The notes: generated by a model not told the origin, from the sequence alone. Positions 45,996 to 54,980 are shown, numbered from the stretch's first letter. The stretch: 64,000 nt of DNA from Micrococcaceae bacterium Sec5.7 (GCA_039636785.1 CP144169.1:930001-994000), one strand, 5' to 3'. Program-made: numbers and translations.

Positions 45996-46991
45996 ATGCC
46001 CCGCCCGTACACCCTGTTCACCGGCCAGTGGGCCGACCTCCCCTTCGAGGAAGTCGCCCGCCTCGCCTCCGGCTGGGGCTACGACGGCCTGGAAATCGCC
46101 GTCTCCGGCGACCACCTGGACGCGTGGCGCTGGGACGAGCCCGGCTACGTCGAGTCCAAGCTCGCGGTGCTGGAGAAATACAACCTCAAGGTCTGGGCCA
46201 TCTCCAACCACCTCAAGGGCCAGGCAGTGTGCGATGACCCCATCGACTTCCGCCACCAGGCCATCGTGGGCTCCAAGGTCTGGGGCGACGGCGATCCCGA
46301 GGGCGTCCGCACCCGCGCCGCCGAGGAAATGAAGCACACCGCCCGGCTCGCCAAAGCGCTCGGCGTGGACACCGTCGTCGGGTTCACCGGCTCCTCCATC
46401 TGGCAGTACGTGGCCATGTTCCCGCCCGTCCCCGTTTCGGTGATCGACGCCGGCTACCAGGACTTCGCGGACCGCTGGAACCCAATCCTGGACGTCTTCG
46501 ACGAATGCGGAGTCCGCTTCGCCCACGAAGTCCACCCCTCCGAAATCGCCTACGACTACTGGACCACCGTCCGCACCCTCGAGGCGATCGGCCACCGCGA
46601 AGCCTTCGGCCTGAACTGGGACCCATCTCACTTTATGTGGCAGGGCATCGACCCCGTGTCCTTCATCTGGGACTTCAAGGACCGGATCTACCACGTGGAC
46701 TGCAAGGACACAAAGCTCCGCCCCACCGGCCGCAACACCGTCCTCGGCTCCCACCTGCCCTGGGGCGATCCGCGCCGCGGCTGGGACTTCGTCTCAGCCG
46801 GCCGCGGCGACGTCCCTTGGGAGTCGTCCTTCCGCGCCCTCACCGCGATCGGCTACAACGGACCCATCTCCGTGGAATGGGAAGACGCCGGCATGGACCG
46901 TCTCCACGGCGCCCCCGAGGCCCTTGCCGCCCTGAAGAAGTTCGACTTCCCGCCGTCGAACACTTCCTTCGACGCCGCGTTCAGCCAATAG
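45996..46991 (+). CDS. Sugar phosphate isomerase/epimerase-like protein (second, 331 residues)
   Basis: A TIM-barrel protein (PYTLFTGQWADLPFEEVARL, LASGWGYDGLEIAVSG). Metal-binding residues are seen as Glu in FAHEVHPSEIAYDY, Asp in NWDPSHFMWQG, His in HVDCKD and Glu in ISVEWEDAG. Relatives of this length occur with Gfo/Idh/MocA enzymes in oxidative sugar and C-glycoside catabolism, where a keto-sugar is rearranged or cleaved. No DUF6379-type small subunit of known C-deglycosidases is present, so the reaction is open. It ends the operon, and a broken LacI regulator follows. Confidence 0.83.
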   Translation: MPRPYTLFTGQWADLPFEEVARLASGWGYDGLEIAVSGDHLDAWRWDEPGYVESKLAVLEKYNLKVWAISNHLKGQAVCDDPIDFRHQAIVGSKVWGDGDPEGVRTRAAEEMKHTARLAKALGVDTVVGFTGSSIWQYVAMFPPVPVSVIDAGYQDFADRWNPILDVFDECGVRFAHEVHPSEIAYDYWTTVRTLEAIGHREAFGLNWDPSHFMWQGIDPVSFIWDFKDRIYHVDCKDTKLRPTGRNTVLGSHLPWGDPRRGWDFVSAGRGDVPWESSFRALTAIGYNGPISVEWEDAGMDRLHGAPEALAALKKFDFPPSNTSFDAAFSQ

Positions 46992-47049
46992 CCTGCCTAC
47001 GGCTATATGGCCCGCAAGCCGCCGAACGGCAGTTGCATGGTTGACTGCT

Positions 47050-47374
47050 GTGAGCCAGAATCCCGGCACAACCCGGTCTGTCACCATGGAGGACGCCGCC
47101 CGCGAGGCCGGGGTCAGCCGGGCTCTCGGGTCCTTCGTGATGCGCGATTCGCCAAAGGTTCGGCAGCCACGCGCAGTGCCGTCCTGGAAAGCGCGGCCGT
47201 TCTGGGGTACTCCCCCAACAGGCTGGCCGGCAGGCTGGCAGCCTGCGCACCAGGACCATGGGCGTGCTGGACGACCACTTCCGCCGGCTGTCCCCGGACG
47301 AGGACGTGGAACTGGGCCGGATCGAGGGGCTCCCGGTAGCCGCGGCTGCGCTCCACGAGGCCTCCGCACGCTAG
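47050..47374 (+). pseudogene. LacI-family regulator remnant
   Basis: The start is an intact LacI DNA-binding domain: TMEDAAREAGVSRALGSFVM, RDSPKV. One base is missing after about 47158; in the next frame the text continues SAATRSAVLESAAVLGYSPN, RLAGRLA. A second frameshift near 47245 leads to LRTRTMGVL. The sugar-binding core is then gone; a stop follows at 47374. Intact LacI proteins have about 330-350 residues, so this is a dead remnant. It may once have controlled the sugar operon upstream, now under ROK control. Confidence 0.82.
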
Positions 47375-47384
47375 AGTTTTTTTC

Positions 47385-47936
47385 ATGACACACACCATCC
47401 GCAAGGCAACGGCGGACGACGCCGGGAGGCTCGCCGAGCTGGCAGCCGCCACCTTCCCGCTGGCGTGCCCGCCGGGTTCCTCACCGGAGGACATCGCCGC
47501 GCACATTGCCAGCACCCTGGGCGAGGATCACTTCCGCGGGTACCTGGCGGATGCTGAGATCACCGTCCTAATTATCGACGCCGGCGGAGAGCTGCGGGGC
47601 TACAGCCTGCTGGTGTCGCGCCCGGCGCAGGACCCGGACGTTGCATCGGTGCTGAGCCTGCTGCCTTCCGCCGAACTCAGCAAGTGCTACGTCCACCCGG
47701 ACCACCACGGACTCGGCGCTGCCGCGGAACTGATGCGCGCCACCATCATCTCCGCCGCAGCCAGCGGCGCTCACGGCGTATGGCTGGGCGTCAACAGTGA
47801 GAACGCCAAAGCCATCCGCTTCTACGAAAAATCGGGCTTCCGGCGGGTGGGCACCAAGTCCTTCAGGCTGGGCAGCACTGTTGAGCACGACTTCGTGATG
47901 GAGCGTTCCGTCAGCGCACCGCCCAACCCGGCATGA
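47385..47936 (+). CDS. GNAT-family N-acetyltransferase
   Basis: A 183-residue acetyl-CoA-dependent acetyltransferase. It starts IRKATADDAGRLAELAA, with the P-loop-like acetyl-CoA site in LSKCYVHPDHHGLGAAAELM (the HxGLGxA motif) and the C-terminal helix VNSENAKAIRFYEKSGFRRVG. The substrate is unknown. It begins only 10 nt after the broken LacI frame. Confidence 0.85.
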   Translation: MTHTIRKATADDAGRLAELAAATFPLACPPGSSPEDIAAHIASTLGEDHFRGYLADAEITVLIIDAGGELRGYSLLVSRPAQDPDVASVLSLLPSAELSKCYVHPDHHGLGAAAELMRATIISAAASGAHGVWLGVNSENAKAIRFYEKSGFRRVGTKSFRLGSTVEHDFVMERSVSAPPNPA

Positions 47937-48002
47937 GGCGGAAGACCGTTGCGTTCGTAACGGTTGCGATCTGGGTCTTACTTGCTCCGCACCCTCTGGC
48001 GG

Positions 48003-48347
48003 TTACTCAGGTCTGATCGGGGCCTTGCGGGTGCGGCGGGCCATGGTCCTGAGCTGGATGATGCGGGCAGCCCCGGCAACGGCCACGAGGACACCGCCAC
48101 CCACCGCTCCGATGAACAGTGCGATACCGAGGGAGACGGTTCCGGCCAGGCCGAAGTAGCGCAACGTGACCATATCCTGGTTCTGCAGGATGAACGCGAT
48201 GAGCAGCATCAGCAGCACCAGTCCGAAAGCCGTGGCAGCCCAGGCCATGCCGGCCCGCGTGGTCCTGGGCTTCAGGCCCTTCGCAGATGCTACCGGCTCA
48301 GGGCCAGGCGGCTGACCTCCCGAGACTGTTGGGTCTGTTGTCATCAC
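48003..48347 (-). CDS. LapA-domain membrane protein
   Basis: The 114-residue protein has two membrane segments (AWAATAFGLVLLMLLIAFI and LGIALFIGAVGGGVLVAVAG) joined by ILQNQDMVTLRYFGL, the LapA/DUF1049 signature (QN...V.L..FG). A basic C-terminal tail (RTMARRTRKAPIRPE) follows. Function in Gram-positives is unknown. It is downstream of, and transcribed with, the hypothetical membrane-anchored gene at 48453. Confidence 0.75.
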   Translation of the reverse strand: MMTTDPTVSGGQPPGPEPVASAKGLKPRTTRAGMAWAATAFGLVLLMLLIAFILQNQDMVTLRYFGLAGTVSLGIALFIGAVGGGVLVAVAGAARIIQLRTMARRTRKAPIRPE

Positions 48348-48452
48348 CGGGACCTCGCAATCTGAATGGACAGGTTTTCGTACCGAAGCGCCTGCTGCCT
48401 GCCTTCGGCCGGTTTGGGGGCAGGGTCAGCCCGGCGGGACTCCGGTCCTGAA

Positions 48453-49142
48453 TCACCGGCTTCCATCTGGGTGCGGCGCCTCAGGTTCCGTGTCGTCCGC
48501 CGGTGTGGTCGAACCCGCGCCGCCACCGTCCCAGGCCTCGCCGCGGTGAGGGTGGGCAGGCGAATCTCCGACTGGACGGGCATTGTCTGAGCCGAGCCCC
48601 CCTGCGCTTGATTCCGCCGAATCTACCGGGCGTGGCTCCGGAACATGCCCGAAAGCGCGCCGGAGAATGAAAGCTGCGACGACGGCTGCCGCCAGAATAC
48701 AGGCAACGAGCGAGGCGTTTCCGGCAGCTTTGGAGCCGCGTCGGGAGCGGCGCAGCTCCTTGGAAGCCAGGCGGGCGGCGCGCACGAGGGCTTTCTGTCC
48801 GTCTCTGACGGCCTTTTTGTTGCCGGTGACGGCGCCGGCGAAACCTTGAACGCGGACCGGTACCGTCGCTCTTGAGAGTTCGTCGGCCAGGTGTTCGGCT
48901 GTGGCCGCGAGTCTGTGCGTGATACTCCGTCCGGCTCTGTCTGCCACCTGGCCGGCAGTATCCACGAATCCAAGGGCCAGGCCGTCCGCCCGTTGGGCAA
49001 GTTCATCGGAAATCCAACTCAGCCTGTTCCGGATTTCCGGTGAGGCCCTGTCCAGGGCCTCCTGGATTCTGGCGGCCGCGTGCGTCAGGACCTCCTCGGC
49101 CGCGGGCGGTCCAGGATGCTTACCTGCCCGTAATTTCATCAT
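48453..49142 (-). CDS. Hypothetical single-pass membrane protein
   Basis: The 229-residue protein has a helical N-terminal part with heptad-like leucines and charges (residues 15-105: RIQEALDRASPEIRNRLSWI, AATAEHLADELSRATVPV), a single membrane segment (ASLVACILAAAVVAAFILRR at about 143-162) and a Gly/Pro/Asp-rich disordered tail. No domain is recognised. The layout resembles cell-envelope helper proteins. It is in an operon-like arrangement with the LapA gene. Confidence 0.6.
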   Translation of the reverse strand: MMKLRAGKHPGPPAAEEVLTHAAARIQEALDRASPEIRNRLSWISDELAQRADGLALGFVDTAGQVADRAGRSITHRLAATAEHLADELSRATVPVRVQGFAGAVTGNKKAVRDGQKALVRAARLASKELRRSRRGSKAAGNASLVACILAAAVVAAFILRRAFGHVPEPRPVDSAESSAGGLGSDNARPVGDSPAHPHRGEAWDGGGAGSTTPADDTEPEAPHPDGSR

Positions 49143-49649
49143 TACGGCCTCCCTGGTTCGCGGCTGTCTGGGACAAGACTACGCCGCTAGTCCGGGGTGC
49201 GGTATGTCTTGGCGAAAGAACCCTCAGCAGGCGGATCGGCCAGGGACTCCTGTCTCTTACCCGTCAGGTTGCACCTCTTCCGGGAGCTCCGCACCGATAA
49301 GCAAATCGAACCCGGCGAAAGCGTCAGCACTATCTGTCCCTCGACAGCTTTCATAGCAGAATGTCGTGGTCATCAACGGCGATAGGGCGAATTCGGCCGA
49401 GCGCCGAAGGCGGCTTCTCCCAGCAATGGGCCGCAGGGGCGCGGCAGCTCCCCAGTGTTTTTCCAAGGTCCAAAGAGCACCATTTGAACATCTAAGAGCA
49501 AGCCGTCACCTGGAACTGGACGGCGTGGACCATGAATTCGTTGTACCAGGGCTGGACGGCCTGAACCCCGTCAGGCGGCCACTGGGAAGCCGGCCCGATT
49601 CCCTCACCCGCCACAACAGCCGGCACGACGTACCACTTTAGGAGAGGTC
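49143..49649. other. Gene-poor 0.5-kb region upstream of the multicopper oxidase
   Basis: No convincing gene is seen. Short frames exist on both strands, but none shows a recognisable domain, a ribosome site and a plausible amino-acid composition together. The region may hold a decayed gene. The multicopper oxidase start at 49650 has a clear TAGGAGAG site upstream (49640-49647). Confidence 0.4.
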
Positions 49650-51347
49650 ATGACCACCCGCAGGGAAGTTCTGAAGCTGGGCGCGCTGGGCGCCTTCGGC
49701 GTGGTCGGCATAAAGGGTTCAGACCCCGCCGTCCCGCCGCCCACTACCACCGCCCTCATTACCTCGAGTCTGCTGGCTCCCCGGAACATGCCGGTTCCCT
49801 ATAGAGGGATATTCCGTCGGCCGCCGGTGCTTGCGCCGTTTGCAACGGGCCTCGACGACGGTGACCCGGCGCGCCCCTTTGCCCGGTATGCCCTCACCCA
49901 AAAGCTCGGTCGGGCTCAATTCGTGCCGGGGCTGATGACGACCCTGGCCGGGTACAACGGCATCTTTCCCGGCCCCACCATCCGGGCCAGGCAGGGCACC
50001 CGGATCGAGGTCCGGATTCGCAACGCCTTCCCGGGGCCCGGCCTGCTGTATCCCGGGGCCTTCAAAACCGTCACGCACCTGCACGGCTCGGCGTCGCTTC
50101 CCCAGTACGACGGTTACGCCAACGACATCACCGTGCCGGGAAACGTCAAGAACTACCACTATCCCAACTGGCAGACGGCGCGGACCCTCTGGTACCACGA
50201 TCACAAGCACCACGTGACCGCTCAGAACGTGTACTCGGGCCTGGCCGGGTTCTACCCGCTGTCCGACCGGCTCGAGCGTGCGCAGTTGCCGCAGGGCGAG
50301 TTCGACGTGCCGCTCATGCTCTCGGACGCCCTGTTTAACACCGACGGCTCGCTGGGATACAACGACAACGACCAGAAGGGGCTGTGGGGTGACATCATCA
50401 TGGTCAACGGGGTGCCGTGGCCCACCATGAAGGTCAAGCCCCGCATCTACCGCTTCCGGGCGCTGGCCGCCTCGATTTCCCGTTCGTACCGCCCCACCCT
50501 GTCCACGGGTGACCCGGTCTACATCGTGGGCACCGATGGAGGCATGGTGCCCAAGGTCCAGGCAGTTGCGTCGTGGCGGCAGGGCACTGCGGAGCGCTAC
50601 GAGATCCTCGTGGACTTCCGAAGATACCGGGTCGGGCAGATGATCGAGCTGCGCAACCTAAGCAACAAGAACAACGTGAACTTCGCCAACACGGGCAAGA
50701 TCATGCGCTTCGAGGTCGTGGCCAACTCGGGCTCAGGCGCCGGCTCAATCTCCGCGATCCCTACGACGCTCGACGACGGCGGGGCGCCGAATGCGGCTCA
50801 GGGCGGGGTCGCCACGATGAGCCTGACCCCGGAGATGGCCGTGGCCAAGCGGCACCTCAAGGTCAATCGAGAGCACGGAGAATGGACGATCAACGGGGTC
50901 CGCTGGAACGATGTGGAGAGGTCCGGGTTCACCAAGCTGTTCGGCAATCCCCAGCCCTTTGACGTTGAACAGTGGACCATCACGAACGAGTCCGGCGGCT
51001 GGTTCCACCCGGTCCACATCCACCTGGTCGACGGCAAGGTCATCGCCCGCAACACCAACGGCGGAAAACCGTTCGCATGGGAGAGGGGGCCCAAGGATGT
51101 CTACTACGCGGGCGAGAACGAGTCCATCACGGCGCTCATGCAGTTCGACACCGGACCCGGCGCCGGAGGACGCTACATGATGCACTGCCACAACCTGGTG
51201 CACGAGGACCACGACATGATGGTGCAGTTCTCCGTAGGTGATCTGCGGAACAACGACCCGATCACCTCTGACCCGCCCGTCCGTGACACCCTGCCCGCGG
51301 ATCACTTCCGTCCGGTGTACCTGCCCGGGTTTCCGGCCGGGACCTGA
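49650..51347 (+). CDS. Multicopper oxidase (Tat-type signal, CotA/bilirubin-oxidase-like)
   Basis: The 565-residue protein has a twin-arginine leader (TTRREVLKLGALGAFGVVG) and all four copper-binding motifs: THLHGSASLP, LWYHDHKHHV, WFHPVHIHLVDG and the type-1 site MMHCHNLVHEDHDMM, with Met as the likely axial ligand. Such enzymes couple oxidation of phenols, metals or bilirubin to reduction of O2 to water. It would be folded in the cytoplasm and exported. CotA-like proteins act on phenolics and Mn/Cu; the substrate here is unknown. A DsbA/FrnE gene follows. Confidence 0.9.
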   Translation: MTTRREVLKLGALGAFGVVGIKGSDPAVPPPTTTALITSSLLAPRNMPVPYRGIFRRPPVLAPFATGLDDGDPARPFARYALTQKLGRAQFVPGLMTTLAGYNGIFPGPTIRARQGTRIEVRIRNAFPGPGLLYPGAFKTVTHLHGSASLPQYDGYANDITVPGNVKNYHYPNWQTARTLWYHDHKHHVTAQNVYSGLAGFYPLSDRLERAQLPQGEFDVPLMLSDALFNTDGSLGYNDNDQKGLWGDIIMVNGVPWPTMKVKPRIYRFRALAASISRSYRPTLSTGDPVYIVGTDGGMVPKVQAVASWRQGTAERYEILVDFRRYRVGQMIELRNLSNKNNVNFANTGKIMRFEVVANSGSGAGSISAIPTTLDDGGAPNAAQGGVATMSLTPEMAVAKRHLKVNREHGEWTINGVRWNDVERSGFTKLFGNPQPFDVEQWTITNESGGWFHPVHIHLVDGKVIARNTNGGKPFAWERGPKDVYYAGENESITALMQFDTGPGAGGRYMMHCHNLVHEDHDMMVQFSVGDLRNNDPITSDPPVRDTLPADHFRPVYLPGFPAGT

Positions 51348-51493
51348 CATGATGACCGTTTGAGTTGGCTCCACCCCGGCGCTGGATTCATCCATTGGTT
51401 TCCTGCGTAGGAGGGCAGGGATATCGCCACACTGTGAGCAATCCAACAGCACCCCGGAGGAATGCCGCCGCACCCCCAGCGGTTGTGACAAGC

Positions 51494-52192
51494 ATGAAGA
51501 TTGAGATCTGGTCAGACGTCGCGTGCCCGTGGTGCTACATCGGCAAACGCCGTTTTGAAGCCGCCCTGGCCGAGTTCCCGCACCGCGATTCCGTGGAGGT
51601 GCAGTGGCGCAGCTACCAGCTGGACCCCACGCTCCCGGAACACTACGACGGCACGGAGCTGGACTACCTCAGCACCCGAAAGGGCATGGCTCCGGAGCAG
51701 GTCACGCAGATGTTTGATCATGTGGCCGCCCAGGCCAAAGGCGAGGGGCTCAACTACCGCTTTGACGACGTCGTGGTGGCCAACAGCTTCACCGCCCACC
51801 GGCTGATCCATCTGGCGGCTGCCCACGGGAAGCAGGATGCCGCCAAGGAACGCCTGCTCAGCGACCACTTCGAGCACGGCAAGGACATCGGCCACCAGGC
51901 ATACCTCACCTCGTTGGGGCAGGATCTGGGACTCGACGCCGGCGAGCTGGCGGAGCTGTTCACGACTGATAAATACTCAGACGATGTCCACCAAGATTTC
52001 GCCGAGGCCCGCGCCCTGGGCATCAGCGGTGTGCCGTTCTTTGTGATCGACCGCAAGTTCGGGCTCTCCGGCGCACAGCCTTCCGAGACCTTCACTGAGG
52101 CACTCAACCAGGCATGGCAGGAGACGCACCCTCTGGTACCGGTGGGCGGCTCCGATGCCAATGCGTGCGGACCGGACGGCTGCGCCATCTAG
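51494..52192 (+). CDS. DsbA-family oxidoreductase (FrnE-like)
   Basis: A 232-residue thioredoxin-fold protein. The start MKIEIWSDVACPWCYIGKRR gives the CPWC active site near residue 12, then FEAALAEFPHRDSVEVQWRS and the helical insert. The C-terminal ISGVPFFVIDRKFGLSGAQP with cis-Pro closes the fold. FrnE-type proteins isomerise disulfides or act in polyketide assembly; many are cytosolic. An upstream GTG at 51434 could add 20 residues, but the family starts at this Met. No strong ribosome site precedes 51494. Confidence 0.82.
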   Translation: MKIEIWSDVACPWCYIGKRRFEAALAEFPHRDSVEVQWRSYQLDPTLPEHYDGTELDYLSTRKGMAPEQVTQMFDHVAAQAKGEGLNYRFDDVVVANSFTAHRLIHLAAAHGKQDAAKERLLSDHFEHGKDIGHQAYLTSLGQDLGLDAGELAELFTTDKYSDDVHQDFAEARALGISGVPFFVIDRKFGLSGAQPSETFTEALNQAWQETHPLVPVGGSDANACGPDGCAI

Positions 52193-52235
52193 CCGCGGCC
52201 GGAGGTTTGCTGACAGATCACGGTAAAGTGTCTGT

Positions 52236-52898
52236 ATGCCTAGGATCTCTGCCGCGAGCAACGCCGCCCAACGCGCCGAGACCCAGCACCGCATCCTCAC
52301 CGCCTTCGGGAAACTCCTCTTCACGCACGGGCTTCCCGGCCTGACAATGACGGACGTCGCACGCCATGCCGGTGTGGGACGCACCGCCGTGTACAACTAC
52401 TACGCGGACATCGAAGAGCTGCTCATCGCCTACGCGCTGGACGAGACCGAGCGCTTCCTGACGGACCTGCGCGGGTCACTGAAGAGCCTGGAAAACCCGG
52501 TGGAACGCCTGGCCGTGTATGTCCGCGCCCAGGTGGAGGATCTGGCCCGGCGGCACCTGCCGCCCGGCCCCGCCATGGGCGCAGTGCTCTCGCCGGCTTC
52601 CTTCGCCAAACTCGCGGATCACGTAGGGGAACTCAGCGTGCTGCTGCAGGACATTCTCGGCGACGGCATGGCACAGGGCTATCTGCCGGAGGCGGATATC
52701 GAGCAGCAGGCGCAGCTGGTCCACGGCACACTGTCCTCCAGCGCCGCACGCGGCAGCGGCCGGGAGGAGGACCTTGAGGACAGAATTTCGCGGACGGTGC
52801 GGTTCATCCAGTTGGGCGCCGGGGCCAGGTTCGACGACGACGGCCGCCCCCTGCGCGTCAGCCGGCCACCCGCGACGGCCAGCCAAGCGCCCGCCTAG
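52236..52898 (+). CDS. TetR-family transcriptional regulator
   Basis: The 220-residue regulator has the HTH at residues 15-65 (ILTAFGKLLFTHGLPGLTMT, DVARHAGVGRTAVYNYYADI). The C-terminal part is helical with a TetR_C-type pattern (RLAVYVRAQVEDLARRHLPP). The spacer (52193-52235) has ACAGA...TCTGT, a weak inverted repeat suggesting autoregulation. No neighbour obviously belongs to its regulon. Confidence 0.83.
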   Translation: MPRISAASNAAQRAETQHRILTAFGKLLFTHGLPGLTMTDVARHAGVGRTAVYNYYADIEELLIAYALDETERFLTDLRGSLKSLENPVERLAVYVRAQVEDLARRHLPPGPAMGAVLSPASFAKLADHVGELSVLLQDILGDGMAQGYLPEADIEQQAQLVHGTLSSSAARGSGREEDLEDRISRTVRFIQLGAGARFDDDGRPLRVSRPPATASQAPA

Positions 52899-52905
52899 CT
52901 AAGAA

Positions 52906-53580
52906 TCAGGGCTTTGCAGCCTTCGTCGGAACGACCGGCAACTTCGAGTCATCGGCAATCCGCCGGCTTTCGCGCGGGCAGGAGAGCATCCCGGGCGTCT
53001 GGTCCACGAGCTCTGGTTTGGCGAGCTGTTTGTAGTCGCCGGTCAGGATGACATCCACAGTGGCATCGGAGCGGTCATCCTGGAAGTAGTCGGATCCGGG
53101 AAGGTTGCGCTGGACGCTGAAGGCCGCGGACTGGCCTGCGGCGCCGGAAACCACTGCGGCCACACCGCGGTAGGACGTTTGTGTGTTGGACACCTTGCCC
53201 ACAATGAATTTTCGCTTGCGGAAATCATCGGCCACTGACCGCGCCAGTCCGGGGCGGGTGGTGGAGTTGAAGACGTTGAGGTTGATTTTCGCGTTGGGTG
53301 TGTAGTCGAAGGTTGCAGACGGGCACAGCGAAACAGCCTCGTGGCTGGCCAGCGCCGTCGGAAGTTTGATCTGTCCGTTCATGACGCCCAGCGCGGCAAT
53401 GATTCCAGAGCTGATGAGGCCCACCAGCAGGACCAGCACCGCACCGTGCACAATCCGGTGGCGAACCCGGACGGGGTTGTCCAGGGCGCTGTCCTGCTCC
53501 TCAAAGGTTGCTCGAAGCTCCGGGCCGGTGACCACGCGGTGCCCGTGCAGGACTGTGACGTCCTTCGGTTTTCTAGCCAT
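52906..53580 (-). CDS. LytR C-terminal (LytR_C) domain membrane protein
   Basis: The 224-residue protein has a cytosolic N-terminus, one membrane segment (VHGAVLVLLVGLISSGIIAAL, about residues 44-64) and an extracellular LytR_C domain (KINLNVFNSTTRPGLARSVA, DDFRKRKFIVGKVSNTQTSY). LytR_C domains accompany cell-wall ligases of the LCP type; standalone proteins are common in actinobacteria. Its ATG overlaps the upstream conserved gene by 8 nt, so the two are co-translated and probably work together at the envelope. Confidence 0.83.
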   Translation of the reverse strand: MARKPKDVTVLHGHRVVTGPELRATFEEQDSALDNPVRVRHRIVHGAVLVLLVGLISSGIIAALGVMNGQIKLPTALASHEAVSLCPSATFDYTPNAKINLNVFNSTTRPGLARSVADDFRKRKFIVGKVSNTQTSYRGVAAVVSGAAGQSAAFSVQRNLPGSDYFQDDRSDATVDVILTGDYKQLAKPELVDQTPGMLSCPRESRRIADDSKLPVVPTKAAKP

Positions 53581-53875
53581 CGATCACCAGCACACGGGCG
53601 TGGATGGCGGTGCGCTGGTGCAGGGCGGTGCGGACCGCGCGGTGCAGCCCGTCTTCCAGGTACAGGCTTCCGCGGTACTGCACCACGTGCGGGAAGAGAT
53701 CGCCGAAGAACGTGGAATCCTCGGCCAGCAGCGCTTCAAGATCCAGGGTCCGCTTGGTGGTCACCAGTTCGTCCAGCCGGACGGGACGCGGGGGAAGCGC
53801 CGCCCATTCTTTGGGCGTGTTGTAACCATGGTCGGGGTAAGGGCGTCCCTCGCCCACAGCTTTGAATATCACCAT
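53573..53875 (-). CDS. Conserved actinobacterial 100-residue protein paired with LytR_C
   Basis: The 100-residue protein reads VIFKAVGEGRPYPDHGYNTP, LDLEALLAEDSTFFGDLFPH and LYLEDGLHRAVRTALHQRTA, IHARVLVIDG. The last block resembles a ParB-like or VapB-like DNA/nucleotide-binding region (E-D-G-x-H-R). This gene is conserved next to LytR_C genes in actinobacteria; some annotations call it a VapB antitoxin, but no VapC toxin is adjacent. A function is not established. Confidence 0.65.
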   Translation of the reverse strand: MVIFKAVGEGRPYPDHGYNTPKEWAALPPRPVRLDELVTTKRTLDLEALLAEDSTFFGDLFPHVVQYRGSLYLEDGLHRAVRTALHQRTAIHARVLVIDG

Positions 53876-54018
53876 CCCAGCCTAGGCAGCTTGTGGGTTC
53901 AAGGGAATGTGTTGCCCCCTGCGTCCCAAGGTTGTAGCCAAACAGTGACCATCTGTCATTTGCCGGACGGTGGGGCGGCTTCGCTCGGGCGGCGGACACC
54001 GGCTGGCAGAATGGAGCC

Positions 54019-54948
54019 ATGACTGCATCCGAGACCTCCGCCGAATCTCCGTCCGGCACCCGTCCGCCGTCGGCCCCTGCACTTGCCCTCCTGCTGGATG
54101 TGGACGGCCCCGTGGCCAGTCCCGTCACCCGCGAGGTGAGGCCGGAAATCATTGCGGACATGGTGGCGCTGGCCACCGCCGGGATCCCTGTCATTTTCAA
54201 CACCGGACGCTCCGATGCGTTTATCCGCGAACAGGTGATGGAGCCCATGATCGCCGCCGGGATGCCGGCCGGGACTGTCATTCACGCCATCTGTGAGAAG
54301 GGCGCGGTCTGGTTCAGCTACACCGTCGCGGGTCCGGGCACCATCCACGTTGATCATGAACTCGCCGTGCCCAAGGCATACGGCGATGACGTCCGCCGGC
54401 TCGTGGCCGAGGATTACTCAACGCACATGTTCTTCGACGAAACCAAGCGGGCCATGGTGTCGGTGGAGCAGCACATCGCCGTTCCCAGTTCCGATTACCT
54501 TGACGAGCAGAAGCTGTTCGACGCCGATGCCCTGGAACTTATGGCCCGGCACGGGCTCGGTGTGGTGATGCTGGACCACCACGCCCCGGATTCGGATGAC
54601 CAGGTGGACTACCGGGTTGACCCCACCATCATTTCCACGGACATCGAGTCGGTGCGGCTGGGCAAGGATCTGGGTGCGAGCCGGGCTGTGGAGCTACTGG
54701 CAGCGCAGGGAATCACCCCGCAGGCCTGGCGGACCGTAGGCGATTCGCGCACGGACTATGCCATGGCCGACTGGCTGCACCACAACGATCACCCCGTGAA
54801 GCACGTTGACGTCCGCCCGGCGGACGGTGTGCCGGTCAAGCCGTACCCGGTGCTGACGGCTGCGGATCTGGGGCTGGGGACTGATGTGATTCACGACGAC
54901 GCCGGCGGGGCCTTCCTGCGAAGCTGGCGCGAAGCGCTGGGCTGCTGA
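54019..54948 (+). CDS. HAD-superfamily hydrolase
   Basis: The 309-residue cytosolic protein has the HAD motifs: the DxD in LLLDVDGPVASP (nucleophile Asp), motif II as FNTGRSDAFI and motif IV as GDSRTDYAMAD. A cap domain lies between (about residues 95-195). It resembles Cof or sucrose/mannosyl-phosphoglycerate phosphatase types. The substrate is unknown. It precedes the Stealth gene by about 100 nt and may serve the same sugar-phosphate pathway. Confidence 0.8.
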   Translation: MTASETSAESPSGTRPPSAPALALLLDVDGPVASPVTREVRPEIIADMVALATAGIPVIFNTGRSDAFIREQVMEPMIAAGMPAGTVIHAICEKGAVWFSYTVAGPGTIHVDHELAVPKAYGDDVRRLVAEDYSTHMFFDETKRAMVSVEQHIAVPSSDYLDEQKLFDADALELMARHGLGVVMLDHHAPDSDDQVDYRVDPTIISTDIESVRLGKDLGASRAVELLAAQGITPQAWRTVGDSRTDYAMADWLHHNDHPVKHVDVRPADGVPVKPYPVLTAADLGLGTDVIHDDAGGAFLRSWREALGC

Positions 54949-54952
54949 GCCG

Positions 54953-54980
54953 CCGGTGGTCGAGCTTGTCGAGACCCAGC
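54953..54980 (+). repeat. REP-like element, copy B, upstream of the Stealth gene
   Basis: CCGGTGGTCGAGCTTGTCGA then GACCCAGC, 28 nt, in direct orientation. Copy C at 56653-56680 differs at one base. Together they flank the Stealth gene. Confidence 0.75.

Noticed and set aside
53573..53875. Small gene read as a VapB antitoxin
   Set aside because: No VapC gene is adjacent and the conserved partner is a LytR_C membrane protein, so a toxin-antitoxin call is not supported.
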